Shown: positions 18,214 to 28,016, numbered from the stretch's first letter. The stretch: 64,000 bases of DNA from DAITAZ01 sp036824045 (GCA_036824045.1 DAITAZ010000002.1:114857-178856), one strand, 5' to 3'. The notes: generated by a model from the sequence alone, not told the origin. Program-made: numbers and translations.

Positions 18214-21200
18214 TCAGAGGATGGGGGGCGCGCAGACCAGCCGGAAGCCGCTATCGCCGCTGCGGGAGCCGGGGTAGAACCAGAACCGGTACGCGCAGCG
18301 ACAGTTGACCTGGTCGATGAACCACGACCCGCCGCGCAGCACGCGGGGAGCCTCGGCGTCCTGCGCATCTTCCCGCCCATCGGGTCGCCAGGGGTAAGGA
18401 AAGCGCTCCTGGTGGTAGACGGACGAAGTCCACTCCCAAACGTTGCCGCTCATGTCCGCCAGTGCCCCCGGTCGGCTGCCGGCGAAAAGGCCAACCGGCG
18501 TCGTGGCGCGGATGTGACTCTCAAACGTGTTGCAGCGACTGGCATCGAAGTCCTTGCCCCAAGGGTAAGCATCCCCGGCCTTGCGGCCCAGGCTGCCACG
18601 GGCGGCGGCTTCCCATTCCGCCTCGGTGGGCAGCCGCCAGGTCTGGCCAGACTGGGCGCTCAGCCAGGCGCAATAGGCTTGGGCCTCGAACCAGCAGATG
18701 CCCACCAGCGGTTGGGTCGGATTGTTGAAGCGGTCGTTGAACCACTCCGTAGGCCGAGTCTGGCGGCCAGCGGGATACCAATCGTCAAGTAGTACATCGA
18801 ACTCGGCATTGCTCATGGCTGCAATCTGATCGTAATCGTCCGCCTGCTTGGTGGTAATCCTACCCTCCTTCAGCAACCGTTTTGTCAGCCCGGTGTCGCG
18901 TTGAAGCGTCTGACGGATCTTGCGCCACTGGCTCTTCGAGCCTGCGCTGGTCGATTCACCACTACGCCACGCCTTCGCCGCCTCGGTCTGCCACCAGCGC
19001 TCATCCTCGTAGCCTCCCGCGTCCATAAAGCAACGCCACTCACCGTTAGTGACCGGGAACTGGCCGATGGCAAACGGCGCCAGCTCCACCGCGTGGGCAG
19101 GCTTTTCGTCTGCCTCACCGCTGGTGTCGTCCCCCATGCGGTAGCTGCCACCGGCAATCTGCACCCACGGCGGCAACAGGTAATCCCCGTGGGGCCCCGA
19201 GTGCCGCGTGAAGCGCGGATCGCCCAGTTCGCCCAGGGCCTTGCCGGCTGCGATGCGGGCGCGCAAATCGGCGGCCGGGTCCGTCATGCGCGCCAGCAGG
19301 GCCTGCTGGATGCGGCCGATCAGGGCGGGCGCCAGCCCCACCCGGTTCTGCGCCGCCGCCCGCCCGGCCAGGGGCAGGTTGGCCGACATCAAGCCCTCGA
19401 TGAAGCCGCCCCGGTCGGCGGCCATGGTGGCAGCCAGCAGGGTCGTCTCTTCCCAGCCAGTGGGCTGGAGCGGCGGCAGGGGTTCATAGTCCTTCAGCCC
19501 GGCCAGGGTGTCGGCCAGATTCGGCGCCACCTCGTCCGCCCGCCAGGGCAGCGCCACCTTGGCCGGCTCCGGCGCCGCAGCCAGCCGCCGGGCGGCGAAG
19601 TATTCCTGCAGGAGCTGGTGAAAGAACTGGACGGTATCGGCCGCCAGGTTCTGCTCCAGCACGGAGAGGGCGCAGGCGGCCAGGATGACGGCCTCTGCCC
19701 GCTCAAAGGCCGGATGGCCCAGCACCGCCAGGGCACGGTCGAAGGTTTCCACCACCTGATAGCGCTCGCCGCAAAAACCGGCGGCCTGCAGGGCATGGGC
19801 CAGCTCGGCCAGCTTGGGGAAGAGCGGGCCGCCCTCGGGCAGGGCGTAGGGCGCCACGTTGCGAGAACTCTCCAGCAGGTGGGGCAGCCGATCCAGATCC
19901 CGCCCGGACAACAGGCCGGGCTCGGTCAGCAGGGGGTTGGGCCGGGCCACCTCCCGCGCCAGCAGCTTGCGCACGAAGGCGGTGAACAGGGCGGCCCGGT
20001 CCGGCGGCACCTGGCCGGTGCGGCCCGCCTGATCCACCAGCATCTTGAGGAAGAAGGCGGTGCCGTAGAGGTCGAACTGCTGCGCCCGCTCGATGGCCTG
20101 GTACAGAGGCTGCGCGTGGTCGCCGGCGTAGTGGTGCAGGAACTCCCGGATGCGCTCGGGGCTGAGCTTTTCGATGTCCACATGGGGCACGGGGATTACC
20201 GCGGTGGACAGGGAGGCGCTGTAGTCGAGCGACCGGCAGGAGAACACCACGCGGCAGGCGGGGAAGCGGCGACGCAGGTCTGCGAGGAACTCGGCCCACG
20301 CCCGCACCAGCGGCCGGTAGCTGGCCTCCGTGTGGGGCATCTCGTTCAAGGCATCCAGCAGCAACAGGGACGGCCCCTGCGCCAACAGGGTGTCGAGGGC
20401 AGGCAGGCCGGGGCATTTCTTGCCCCATTCTTCGGCCCACCTGGCGCGCAGCCAGGCAAGGGGCTCCGGCGGCGGCTTGGCAGGATCGGCGCTGGGGAAG
20501 TCGCGCAGGGAAACGAACAGGCTGAAGCGCGCCACGGCGCCCTCGTCATCGGCTTCCGCCGCCTGGGCGCATTCCAGGTCCAGCCGGCGCAGCAGCGTGC
20601 TCTTGCCGGAACCGGGGGCGCCCAGCAGCACGAGCGCCGGATAGTCGCCATGGGTGCGCAGGATGTCCGCCAGATCGTCGAAGGACTCGGTCTGCTTCTC
20701 GAAACGCTCCCGCTGGGCGTCGGCGCACCGGTCCAGCAGCAGGCTCAGGCGCGTGAAGCGCTTGTCCACCGCGTAGCGGCGCTGGGACCATTCGGCGATG
20801 CGGGACTGGCGGTAGGCGGCGAGGGCTTGCTCGCCCGCGGTCGAACCCTGGCCGGAGCCGAAGTCCCACGGGTCGGCGGTGTTTGCGCCGGAGTGGTCCA
20901 GCAGGATCTCCACGAGGAACGCGAACTCGTCGGCCTGATCGGCGGCCGGCGAGACAGAGGTGTAGGGTGCGAGCAGCCGGGGCACCGAGGCTTGCGCCTC
21001 GCAGTGGGGCGGGAGGACGGGAATAAACTTGTTGTTCTCCAGGTAAGCGTCGCAAAGCGCCTGGGTAATCACCGCCCCCTCGAAGGTAACGCCCTTGCCC
21101 GCGCCGCGGGCCTGCCCGGCCGTGTCCTTACGCTCGAAACGGGCCTTGTAGTCCGGCGAGCAGACGCAGATCACCTTCTGCGCCGCGTCCACCGAGTCGA

Positions 21201-21366
21201 TCATCCATTGAGTCCAGCCTTGTGTCGGAAACATCCTTCCGCCCAAGTCCCAGATGACCTGGAAGGCACTCTGCTTGGCGAGCGTGGCGGCGAGCCGGGC
21301 GACGTACTCCATGTGCCGGGCGTCGCCGTGGGCGTAGCTGATAAAGACGTGAGAGCGCGAGTTCAT
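18214..21366 (-). CDS. SEFIR-NACHT-FGE protein (NLR-like conflict protein)
   Basis: A 1050-residue three-part protein. Residues 4-140: SEFIR/TIR-like domain (HVFISYAHGD, GWTQWMIDSVDAAQKVICVCSPDY). Residues about 225-600: NACHT STAND NTPase with Walker A GAPGSGKS (249-256), Walker B SLLLLDALNE (333-342), FSCRSLDYS sensor and FFHQLLQEYFAARR near 581-594. Residues about 734-1047: formylglycine-generating-enzyme/C-type-lectin-like fold (VQIAGGSYRMGDD, RLPTEAEWEAAARG, DMSGNVWEWTSS, LRGGSW...GFRLV). In true FGE two cysteines bind copper; here the first is isoleucine (I1017) and only C1022 remains, so catalysis is unlikely and ligand binding more plausible. Residues about 790-880 are a charged insertion. 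Such fusions are known as predicted anti-phage or self/non-self sensors; activity here is inferred. Divergent from the GATase gene. Confidence 0.85.
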   Translation of the reverse strand: MNSRSHVFISYAHGDARHMEYVARLAATLAKQSAFQVIWDLGGRMFPTQGWTQWMIDSVDAAQKVICVCSPDYKARFERKDTAGQARGAGKGVTFEGAVITQALCDAYLENNKFIPVLPPHCEAQASVPRLLAPYTSVSPAADQADEFAFLVEILLDHSGANTADPWDFGSGQGSTAGEQALAAYRQSRIAEWSQRRYAVDKRFTRLSLLLDRCADAQRERFEKQTESFDDLADILRTHGDYPALVLLGAPGSGKSTLLRRLDLECAQAAEADDEGAVARFSLFVSLRDFPSADPAKPPPEPLAWLRARWAEEWGKKCPGLPALDTLLAQGPSLLLLDALNEMPHTEASYRPLVRAWAEFLADLRRRFPACRVVFSCRSLDYSASLSTAVIPVPHVDIEKLSPERIREFLHHYAGDHAQPLYQAIERAQQFDLYGTAFFLKMLVDQAGRTGQVPPDRAALFTAFVRKLLAREVARPNPLLTEPGLLSGRDLDRLPHLLESSRNVAPYALPEGGPLFPKLAELAHALQAAGFCGERYQVVETFDRALAVLGHPAFERAEAVILAACALSVLEQNLAADTVQFFHQLLQEYFAARRLAAAPEPAKVALPWRADEVAPNLADTLAGLKDYEPLPPLQPTGWEETTLLAATMAADRGGFIEGLMSANLPLAGRAAAQNRVGLAPALIGRIQQALLARMTDPAADLRARIAAGKALGELGDPRFTRHSGPHGDYLLPPWVQIAGGSYRMGDDTSGEADEKPAHAVELAPFAIGQFPVTNGEWRCFMDAGGYEDERWWQTEAAKAWRSGESTSAGSKSQWRKIRQTLQRDTGLTKRLLKEGRITTKQADDYDQIAAMSNAEFDVLLDDWYPAGRQTRPTEWFNDRFNNPTQPLVGICWFEAQAYCAWLSAQSGQTWRLPTEAEWEAAARGSLGRKAGDAYPWGKDFDASRCNTFESHIRATTPVGLFAGSRPGALADMSGNVWEWTSSVYHQERFPYPWRPDGREDAQDAEAPRVLRGGSWFIDQVNCRCAYRFWFYPGSRSGDSGFRLVCAPPIL
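18241..18324 (-). other. DGR-like variable region at the 3' end of the SEFIR-NACHT-FGE gene
   Basis: Codons for residues 1015-1042. The frame of constant residues (GGSW, CR, R, P, R, GFRLV) is that of FGE-fold variable proteins diversified by diversity-generating retroelements. At the positions that are asparagine (AAC) in DGR templates, this gene has TTC, ATC, GAC, GTC, AAC, TTC, TTC, TAC, GGC, TCC, AGC, GGC, GAT and AGC: nearly all NNC, as expected from adenine-specific mutation of AAC. A GC-rich stretch follows before the stop. The GC-rich codon bias of the genome also favours C endings, so this is suggestive, not conclusive. No template repeat, reverse transcriptase or avd gene is in the window. 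Confidence 0.5.
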
Positions 21367-21519
21367 GGCAGAGGCAAGCGGGAGATGCTGTCGTTTTAGC
21401 CAGATATATCACATACGAATCCCTGACGCGACGAGGGGTTTGCCGCGCGCACCCATCACCAAACTGGACGCCCCCCGGGCCCTGACCTACCATTAGGCAG
21501 CCCCTGCAGGAGACAAAAC

Positions 21520-22305
21520 ATGGTTCGCCGCTCGACGCTGAAAATCGGCCTTTCCGCCCGCCTCTACCATCCGCCGCCGGGGGCTCAGGGCTTGCTGGGC
21601 AAGACGCTGCAGTACCTGGAGCAGTCGGTGGCGGACTGGGTGATGTGCCGGGACGTGCTGGTGCTGATGATCCCCTCCATCAGCCAGGACACCCTGCTCC
21701 ACCGCAGCAACATGCGGCTGCGGGACTACGCGGACCAGCTTGACGGCCTGGTGCTGCAGGGCGGCGCCGACCTGAGCCCGGAGACCTACGGGGAAGCTCC
21801 GCATCAACCCGAATGGGCGGGGGACCGGGTGCGGGACGCCTACGAGATGGAACTGGTGCATGAGTTCATCGAGGCGCGCAAGCCGGTGCTGGGCATCTGC
21901 CGGGGGGCGCAACTGATCAACGTGGCCTTTGGCGGCACGCTGTATCAGGACATCGCCACCCAGTTGCCCGAAGCACAACCCCATGTGGAAGACGCCTACG
22001 ATCACCACCGCCACGCGGTGGAACTGGCGGAGGGCTCGCTCTTGGAAAAACTCTGCAAGGACAGCCCGGGTCGCAATGTGATCTCCATCCACCATCAGGC
22101 AGTGAAGGAGCTGGGGCGGGAACTGGCGGTGGAGGCCTGGTCGGCCCAGGACAAGATCGTGGAGGCGATCCGCTGGACGGGCCGGGGCTTTGTGCTGGGG
22201 CTGCAGTGGCACCCGGAGTTCCACCGCCCGGGCGAAGCGGACCTGCTCAACTGCAACCCGATTCTTGAGGAATTCCTGGAAGCCGCCCGCAAGGTGCGCT
22301 GGTAG
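21520..22305 (+). CDS. Class I glutamine amidotransferase-like gamma-glutamyl hydrolase (PuuD type)
   Basis: A 261-residue peptidase C26 family protein. The nucleophile is in VLGICRGAQLINVAFGG, the catalytic histidine in LQWHPEFH, and DGLVLQGGADLSPETYGE gives the family N-terminal strand. PuuD-type enzymes hydrolyse gamma-glutamyl-GABA in putrescine breakdown, but related proteins have other substrates and no puu genes are near, so the substrate is open. A strong hairpin terminator follows. Confidence 0.85.
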   Translation: MVRRSTLKIGLSARLYHPPPGAQGLLGKTLQYLEQSVADWVMCRDVLVLMIPSISQDTLLHRSNMRLRDYADQLDGLVLQGGADLSPETYGEAPHQPEWAGDRVRDAYEMELVHEFIEARKPVLGICRGAQLINVAFGGTLYQDIATQLPEAQPHVEDAYDHHRHAVELAEGSLLEKLCKDSPGRNVISIHHQAVKELGRELAVEAWSAQDKIVEAIRWTGRGFVLGLQWHPEFHRPGEADLLNCNPILEEFLEAARKVRW

Positions 22306-22325
22306 GCACGGAGGCCGAGGCGGTC

Positions 22326-22365
22326 AAAGCAAACAGGGCTGCCTGCGGGCAGCCCTGTTTGCTTT
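22326..22365. terminator. Bidirectional hairpin terminator between GATase and purM
   Basis: Perfect 18-bp inverted repeat: AAAGCAAACAGGGCTGCC, loop TGCG, then its exact complement. The A- and T-rich ends of the stem (AAAGC / GCTTT) give short U-tracts in either direction. It lies between two convergent genes, so it can stop both. Confidence 0.85.
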
Positions 22366-22395
22366 GTGGAGCGCTAGCGGGCGGAGACGAGCCCC

Positions 22396-23457
<1,062 letters not shown>

Positions 23458-23699
23458 TTTCAGTGCCTTTTCAGCTCAGGGCGTGGCCACGCGAAAGTTG
23501 TTAAACTTGGGCTCGTCGGAACGATTCCGACACGGCGAGAATGTTGCGGGCATGTCCGGCGCGGGCCGGCGCATGCAGCCCGGTTGCCACGCCGGCAACC
23601 GGTGCGGGGCGGATGACTCCGCCTGTCTTCTGGCTGCCGCTGAGCGGCTTGCCAGCCATCGCGATCCACCGACTGCCCAGCCCCAGGAAGATAAAAGCA

Positions 23700-24791
23700 G
23701 TGAGTTTACCGGAAATGCCTTCCGGCCGCCCCGGCCGACAACAGGCCGCACTCTTGCTCGCGGCAGCCGCGGGGCTGTTGTGGCTGGTCTACCTGCTCTC
23801 CCCCATCCTCACGCCCTTCCTGCTGGGCGCAACGCTGGCTTACATCTGCAACCCGCTGGTGCAACGGCTGGAGCGCTACCGGGTGCCCCGCGCCCTGGGC
23901 ACTACCTTGCTGATCCTGTTCATGGGCGGGGTAATCGCCCTGCTGGTGCTGATCCTGGCGCCAATGGTGATCGAGGAGGCGGGGCAACTGAGCGAGCGGC
24001 TGCCGGACCTCTCCCGGGTCATCAACGACGAGTTGGCGCCCTGGCTCAAGGAGCGCTTTGGCATCCGCGTCAAGCTCGACCCGGCCTCCTTGCGCAAGAT
24101 CGTCACCGAGAACTGGGACAGCGCGCAGAACGTGGCCGGCGGAGTTTTCAAGTCCATCAAGGCGGGCGGGATGGCCATCTTCGGCGTGCTGGGCATGATG
24201 GCGCTGCTGCCGGTGGTGATGTTCTATCTGCTGCGGGACTGGGACGGCTTGCTCGCCCGCATCGAAATCCTGCTCCCGCGCCCATGGCACGCCCACGCGG
24301 TACGCATCGCCCGGGAGGTGGACCAGGTGCTGGCGGAATTCCTCCGCGGGCAGCTTTCGGTGATGCTGATCCTGGCCATCTATTACAGCCTGGCCCTGTG
24401 GCTGGCGGGGCTGGATTTTGCGCTGCCCGTGGGCATCCTCACCGGGCTGCTGATCTTCATCCCCTACGTGGGCTATGGCTTGGGCCTGGTGCTAGCGCTG
24501 CTGGTGGCGATGCTTCAGTTCGACGGGTGGAACCCCATCATCGGCGTGGCGGTGGTCTATGCCATCGGCCAGGGGCTGGAGAGTTTTCTGCTTACCCCAT
24601 TCCTGGTGGGCGAGCGGGTGGGGCTGCACCCGGTGGCGGTGATCTTCGCGCTGCTCGCCTTCGGCCAGCTTTTCGGATTTGTTGGCGTACTCATCGCCCT
24701 GCCCACCAGCGCCGCGCTGCTGGTGGGCCTGCGGGAGATCCGCGCGGTGTATCTGCAAAGCGCCTTGTATCAAGGTCATCGGGAAACCTAA
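23700..24791 (+). CDS. AI-2E/PerM-family permease
   Basis: A 363-residue membrane protein of the AI-2E transporter-like family, with about seven predicted membrane segments (for example ALLLAAAAGLLWLVYLLSPILT and LLVLILAPMVI) and the family motif LIFIPYVGYGLGLVLALLVAM. The start is placed at GTG 23700 because AGGAAG lies nine bases upstream; an ATG at 23715 lacks a well-placed site. Homologues export peptides, AI-2 or act as Na+(Li+)/H+ antiporters, so the substrate is unknown. The stop overlaps the hda start (TAATG). Confidence 0.85.
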   Translation: MSLPEMPSGRPGRQQAALLLAAAAGLLWLVYLLSPILTPFLLGATLAYICNPLVQRLERYRVPRALGTTLLILFMGGVIALLVLILAPMVIEEAGQLSERLPDLSRVINDELAPWLKERFGIRVKLDPASLRKIVTENWDSAQNVAGGVFKSIKAGGMAIFGVLGMMALLPVVMFYLLRDWDGLLARIEILLPRPWHAHAVRIAREVDQVLAEFLRGQLSVMLILAIYYSLALWLAGLDFALPVGILTGLLIFIPYVGYGLGLVLALLVAMLQFDGWNPIIGVAVVYAIGQGLESFLLTPFLVGERVGLHPVAVIFALLAFGQLFGFVGVLIALPTSAALLVGLREIRAVYLQSALYQGHRET

Positions 24792-25480
24792 TGCGACAAC
24801 TCACCCTCGACATCCGCCCACCGGCACCGCCCAGTTTTGGCAGCTTTGTTCCGGGAGAGAATGCCCAGCTTCTGGTCAGCCTGCACGAAGCCGCGGCTGC
24901 GGGCGGCCCCGGGCAAAGCATCTACCTGTACGGGCCGGAAGGCTCAGGGCGCAGCCATCTGCTGCAGGCCACGGTCGCCGCTGCCCAGGAGCAGGAACGC
25001 CAGGCGCTGTATCTGAGCGCCACCAGTCTACCCGCTGATTTCGCCCTGCAACCGGGCATGCTGCTGGCGCTGGATGATCTGGATGCGCTCCCCGCCGAGG
25101 CGGGGGACACCCTGTTCCGCGCTTTTCTCGCCGTTCCCCGGGTGGACGCCACCCTGGTGCTGGCGGGGCAAGAGCCCCCCGTTCGCCTGGGTCTGCGGCC
25201 GGATCTGCGCACCCGGGTTGGTGCGGCCCAGGTGTTCGAGGTCAAACCGCTTTCGGACGAAGAGAAGGTCGAAACCCTGCACCGGCGTGCAGCCCTGCTG
25301 GGCATGCCCCTTGGCGACGAGGTGGTGCAATACCTGTTGCGCCATGAAAACCGCGAGCTCTCCTACCTGCTCTCGGTGGTGGATGCGCTGGACGCACTTT
25401 CATTGGAACTGAAACGCCCGGTTACCGTGCCGCTGCTGCGCGAGATTCTCATCTGGGGCCCCAAAGAGCCGGTGGCCTGA
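24791..25480 (+). CDS. hda: DnaA-related regulator of replication initiation Hda
   Basis: A 229-residue DnaA-type AAA+ protein without a DNA-binding domain. Walker A-like GPEGSGRSHLLQA, Walker B MLLALDDLDALP, the LRPDLRTRV arginine-finger region and the HENRELSYLLSVVDALDALSL lid are visible. Hda with the sliding clamp promotes ATP hydrolysis on DnaA; the N-terminal QLTLDI matches the clamp-binding motif. It starts at an ATG overlapping the permease stop by one base. Confidence 0.92.
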   Translation: MRQLTLDIRPPAPPSFGSFVPGENAQLLVSLHEAAAAGGPGQSIYLYGPEGSGRSHLLQATVAAAQEQERQALYLSATSLPADFALQPGMLLALDDLDALPAEAGDTLFRAFLAVPRVDATLVLAGQEPPVRLGLRPDLRTRVGAAQVFEVKPLSDEEKVETLHRRAALLGMPLGDEVVQYLLRHENRELSYLLSVVDALDALSLELKRPVTVPLLREILIWGPKEPVA

Positions 25481-25517
25481 ACATTCCGCCCCCCTTCACT
25501 ACTTGAACTTTGACATC

Positions 25518-26201
25518 ATGGATCTGGTGCTTTTCGATCTGGACAACACCTTGCTCGCGGGGGACAGTGACTTCGAGTGGGCGCAGTTTCTCATCAGCCG
25601 TGGCGTGCTCGACCGCGAACTCTATGAGGCCCGCAACCTGGAGTTCTACGAGCAATACAAGGCTGGCACGCTGGACATCCACGCCTTTCTCGACTTCCAG
25701 CTCGCACCCCTGGCCCGCCACAGCCGGGCGCAACTCGATGCCTGGCACGCCGACTTCATGACTCACCACATCCGGCCCATCGTGGCACCCGGCGCCCTCC
25801 CCCTCATACGCGCCCACCAACAGGCAGGCGCGCTGGTCGCCATCGTCACGGCAACCAACAGCTTCGTCACCGGCCCGATTGCCCGGGAACTAGGCATTGA
25901 ACACCTGATTGCCACCGAACCGGCCCGCGATGCCCAAGGGGCCTTCACCGGCAAGGTGGAGGGGCTGCCTTCCTTCCGCGAAGGCAAGATCACCCGCGTG
26001 GAAGCCTGGCTCGCCAACCTGGGCAAACACACCGGAGATTTCGAGCGTAGCTGGTTCTATAGCGATTCGCTCAACGACCTCCCCCTCCTCAACCGGGTGA
26101 CGAATCCGGTGGCCGTGGACCCGGACCCCACCCTGGAGGCCCACGCCCGCAGCCAGGGCTGGACCATTCTGAGCCTGCGGCAAACCGCCCCCGCCGCCTG
26201 A
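25518..26201 (+). CDS. HAD-superfamily IB phosphatase (SerB-like)
   Basis: A 227-residue HAD phosphatase. Motif I is DLDNTLL (nucleophile Asp followed by the acid/base Asp), motif II VTATNSF, motif III in the EGKITRVEAWLA region and motif IV FYSDSLNDLPLL. Related to phosphoserine phosphatase and to the histidinol-phosphate phosphatase type found at this locus in Betaproteobacteria. The ATG at 25518 is used; the frame upstream offers only a TTG. Confidence 0.88.
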   Translation: MDLVLFDLDNTLLAGDSDFEWAQFLISRGVLDRELYEARNLEFYEQYKAGTLDIHAFLDFQLAPLARHSRAQLDAWHADFMTHHIRPIVAPGALPLIRAHQQAGALVAIVTATNSFVTGPIARELGIEHLIATEPARDAQGAFTGKVEGLPSFREGKITRVEAWLANLGKHTGDFERSWFYSDSLNDLPLLNRVTNPVAVDPDPTLEAHARSQGWTILSLRQTAPAA

Positions 26202-26260
26202 GGGCCACGCCTTTTACGGTATGATTGCGCCCTTCGCCATTTGGGGTATTCGTTTCGCCC

Positions 26261-27616
26261 ATGATTCGCAAGCTGCTGCGCAAGGTTTTCCGGCGCGATC
26301 CGTCCGAGGCCCAACCTGCCCACCGCCCGCCGGCGGTGATCGCAGTGGAACAGCATGGCATCTCCCGGGACCGGATTTCCTCGGCCGCACGGCGCGTGTG
26401 CGAAGGGCTGCAGGGAGCCGGCTTCAAAGCCTACGTGGTGGGCGGAGCGGTACGTGATCTGCTGATCGGCGAAACCCCGAAAGACTACGATGTCGCCACC
26501 GATGCGACGCCTGAGCAGGTGCGGGACGTTTTTCGCCGCTCCCGTATCATTGGCAGGCGCTTCCGCATCGTGCATGTGATGTTCGGCCAGGAAACCATCG
26601 AGGTCTCCACCTTCCGGGCTGCCGCCAGCGACGATGCGGAGAAGGACGAACACGGCCGTGTGCTGCGGGACAACGTCTTCGGAACCCAGGAGGAAGACGC
26701 CACGCGACGGGACTTCACCGCCAACGCGCTCTATTACGACCCGTCCAGCGAAACGGTGGTGGACTACCACCACGGCGTGGCCGACATCCGGCAAAAAACC
26801 CTGCGCATGATTGGCGATCCCCGCCGCCGTTACCGGGAAGACCCGGTGCGCATGCTGCGCGCCGTACGCCTTGCGGCCAAGCTGGGCCTGGCCATCGATC
26901 CCGCCGCCCGCCACCCCATCCGGGAGATGGGCAGCCTGCTGGAGAACGTACCGGCGGCCCGCCTTTTCGACGAAATGTTGAAGCTCCTCACCTCCGGGCA
27001 TGCCGTCAAATGCCTGCGCCAATTGCGGGAGGAAGGCCTGCACCACGGCCTGCTGCCCCTGCTGGACGTGATCCTCGAACAGCCGCTGGGCGAAAAATTC
27101 GTCTGGCTTTCCCTGGAGAACACGGATGAGCGGGTGCGGGCGGGCAAGCCCGTGTCCCCCAGCTTCCTCTTTGCCACGCTGCTTTGGCACGAAGTGCTCG
27201 CCAACTGGGAAACCCGCAAGAACGAAGGCGAGGCTCCCATGCCAGCCCTGTTCGAAGCAATGAACGAGGTGCTGGACCAGCAATCGGAAAAGCTGGCAAT
27301 CACCCGCCGCATCGCCGGAGACATCAAGGAAATCTGGGCCCTGCAACCACGCTTCGAGCAACGCTCCGGCCGCCGGCCCTTCCGCTTGCTGGAACAACCC
27401 CGCTTCCGCGCCGGGTACGACTTCCTCCGGCTGCGTGCCGAAAGCGGTGAACTGCCGGCGGAGCTTGGCGAATGGTGGTCACAGTTCGCCGAAGGTGACG
27501 AAGGTGAGCGCGAGTCGCTCCTCCAACCCGCCGAAAAACGCAACGACCGGCGCCGCCGACGTCCGCGCCGCCGCGGCGCAGGCAACGGTGAGGCTCCGGC
27601 CGAGGCTGCTGGCTGA
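26261..27616 (+). CDS. pcnB: Poly(A) polymerase I
   Basis: A 451-residue nucleotidyltransferase that adds 3' poly(A) tails to RNA and so promotes decay. Head-domain motifs: AYVVGGAVRDLLIG, KDYDVATDATPEQV (catalytic aspartates), RRDFTANALYYD and RRYREDPVRMLRAVR. The C-terminal tail is arginine-rich (KRNDRRRRRPRRRGAG), as in bacterial PAP I. The ATG at 26261 is used. A folK gene often follows pcnB in this group but here a DUF486 gene does. Confidence 0.95.
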   Translation: MIRKLLRKVFRRDPSEAQPAHRPPAVIAVEQHGISRDRISSAARRVCEGLQGAGFKAYVVGGAVRDLLIGETPKDYDVATDATPEQVRDVFRRSRIIGRRFRIVHVMFGQETIEVSTFRAAASDDAEKDEHGRVLRDNVFGTQEEDATRRDFTANALYYDPSSETVVDYHHGVADIRQKTLRMIGDPRRRYREDPVRMLRAVRLAAKLGLAIDPAARHPIREMGSLLENVPAARLFDEMLKLLTSGHAVKCLRQLREEGLHHGLLPLLDVILEQPLGEKFVWLSLENTDERVRAGKPVSPSFLFATLLWHEVLANWETRKNEGEAPMPALFEAMNEVLDQQSEKLAITRRIAGDIKEIWALQPRFEQRSGRRPFRLLEQPRFRAGYDFLRLRAESGELPAELGEWWSQFAEGDEGERESLLQPAEKRNDRRRRRPRRRGAGNGEAPAEAAG

Positions 27617-27659
27617 GCCCTGCCTCCCCGTTTGCGCGTCTCACCATTCCCGAGCCTGC

Positions 27660-28007
27660 ATGCAGTATCCGGTAGTCCTCCAGACCACACTCTTGCTGGT
27701 GGCGTCCAACGTGTTCATGACCTTCGCCTGGTATGGACACCTCAGGAATCTGGCCGACCGTCCGTGGTATGTGGCCGCCCTGGTGAGCTGGGGCATCGCC
27801 CTCTTCGAGTATCTGCTGCAGGTGCCCGCCAACCGCATCGGCCACCAGGTGCTGGACGTGGGTCAACTCAAGATCATGCAGGAAGCCATCACCTTGTTCC
27901 TGTTCGTTCCGTTCTCGGTGTTCTACATGCAGCAGCCCCTGAAGCTTGACTACCTGTGGGCCTGCCTGTGTATCCTAGGCGCCGTTTATTTCATATTCCG
28001 GAATTAG
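27660..28007 (+). CDS. DUF486 small membrane protein (DMT-like)
   Basis: A 115-residue membrane protein with about four hydrophobic helices (VVLQTTLLLVASNVFMTFAWY, YVAALVSWGIALFEYLL, ITLFLFVPFSVFYM and YLWACLCILGAVYFIF). LFEYLLQVPANRIGH and QLKIMQEAITLFLFVPFS are typical of DUF486, thought related to EmrE/DMT-type half-transporters. Function unknown. It sits in tandem between pcnB and the deoxynucleoside kinase gene. Confidence 0.87.
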   Translation: MQYPVVLQTTLLLVASNVFMTFAWYGHLRNLADRPWYVAALVSWGIALFEYLLQVPANRIGHQVLDVGQLKIMQEAITLFLFVPFSVFYMQQPLKLDYLWACLCILGAVYFIFRN

Positions 28008-28016
28008 CCTGGTTCC

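Noticed and set aside
18901..21399. Plus-strand open frame of over 800 codons antisense to the NACHT gene
   Set aside because: Compositional shadow of a GC-rich gene; no domain visible, and the minus strand encodes SEFIR, NACHT and FGE domains without interruption.
18000..22000. Template repeat or reverse transcriptase of a diversity-generating retroelement
   Set aside because: Both strands around and beyond the variable-looking 3' end were read; no A-rich near-copy and no RT-like protein occur anywhere in the window.
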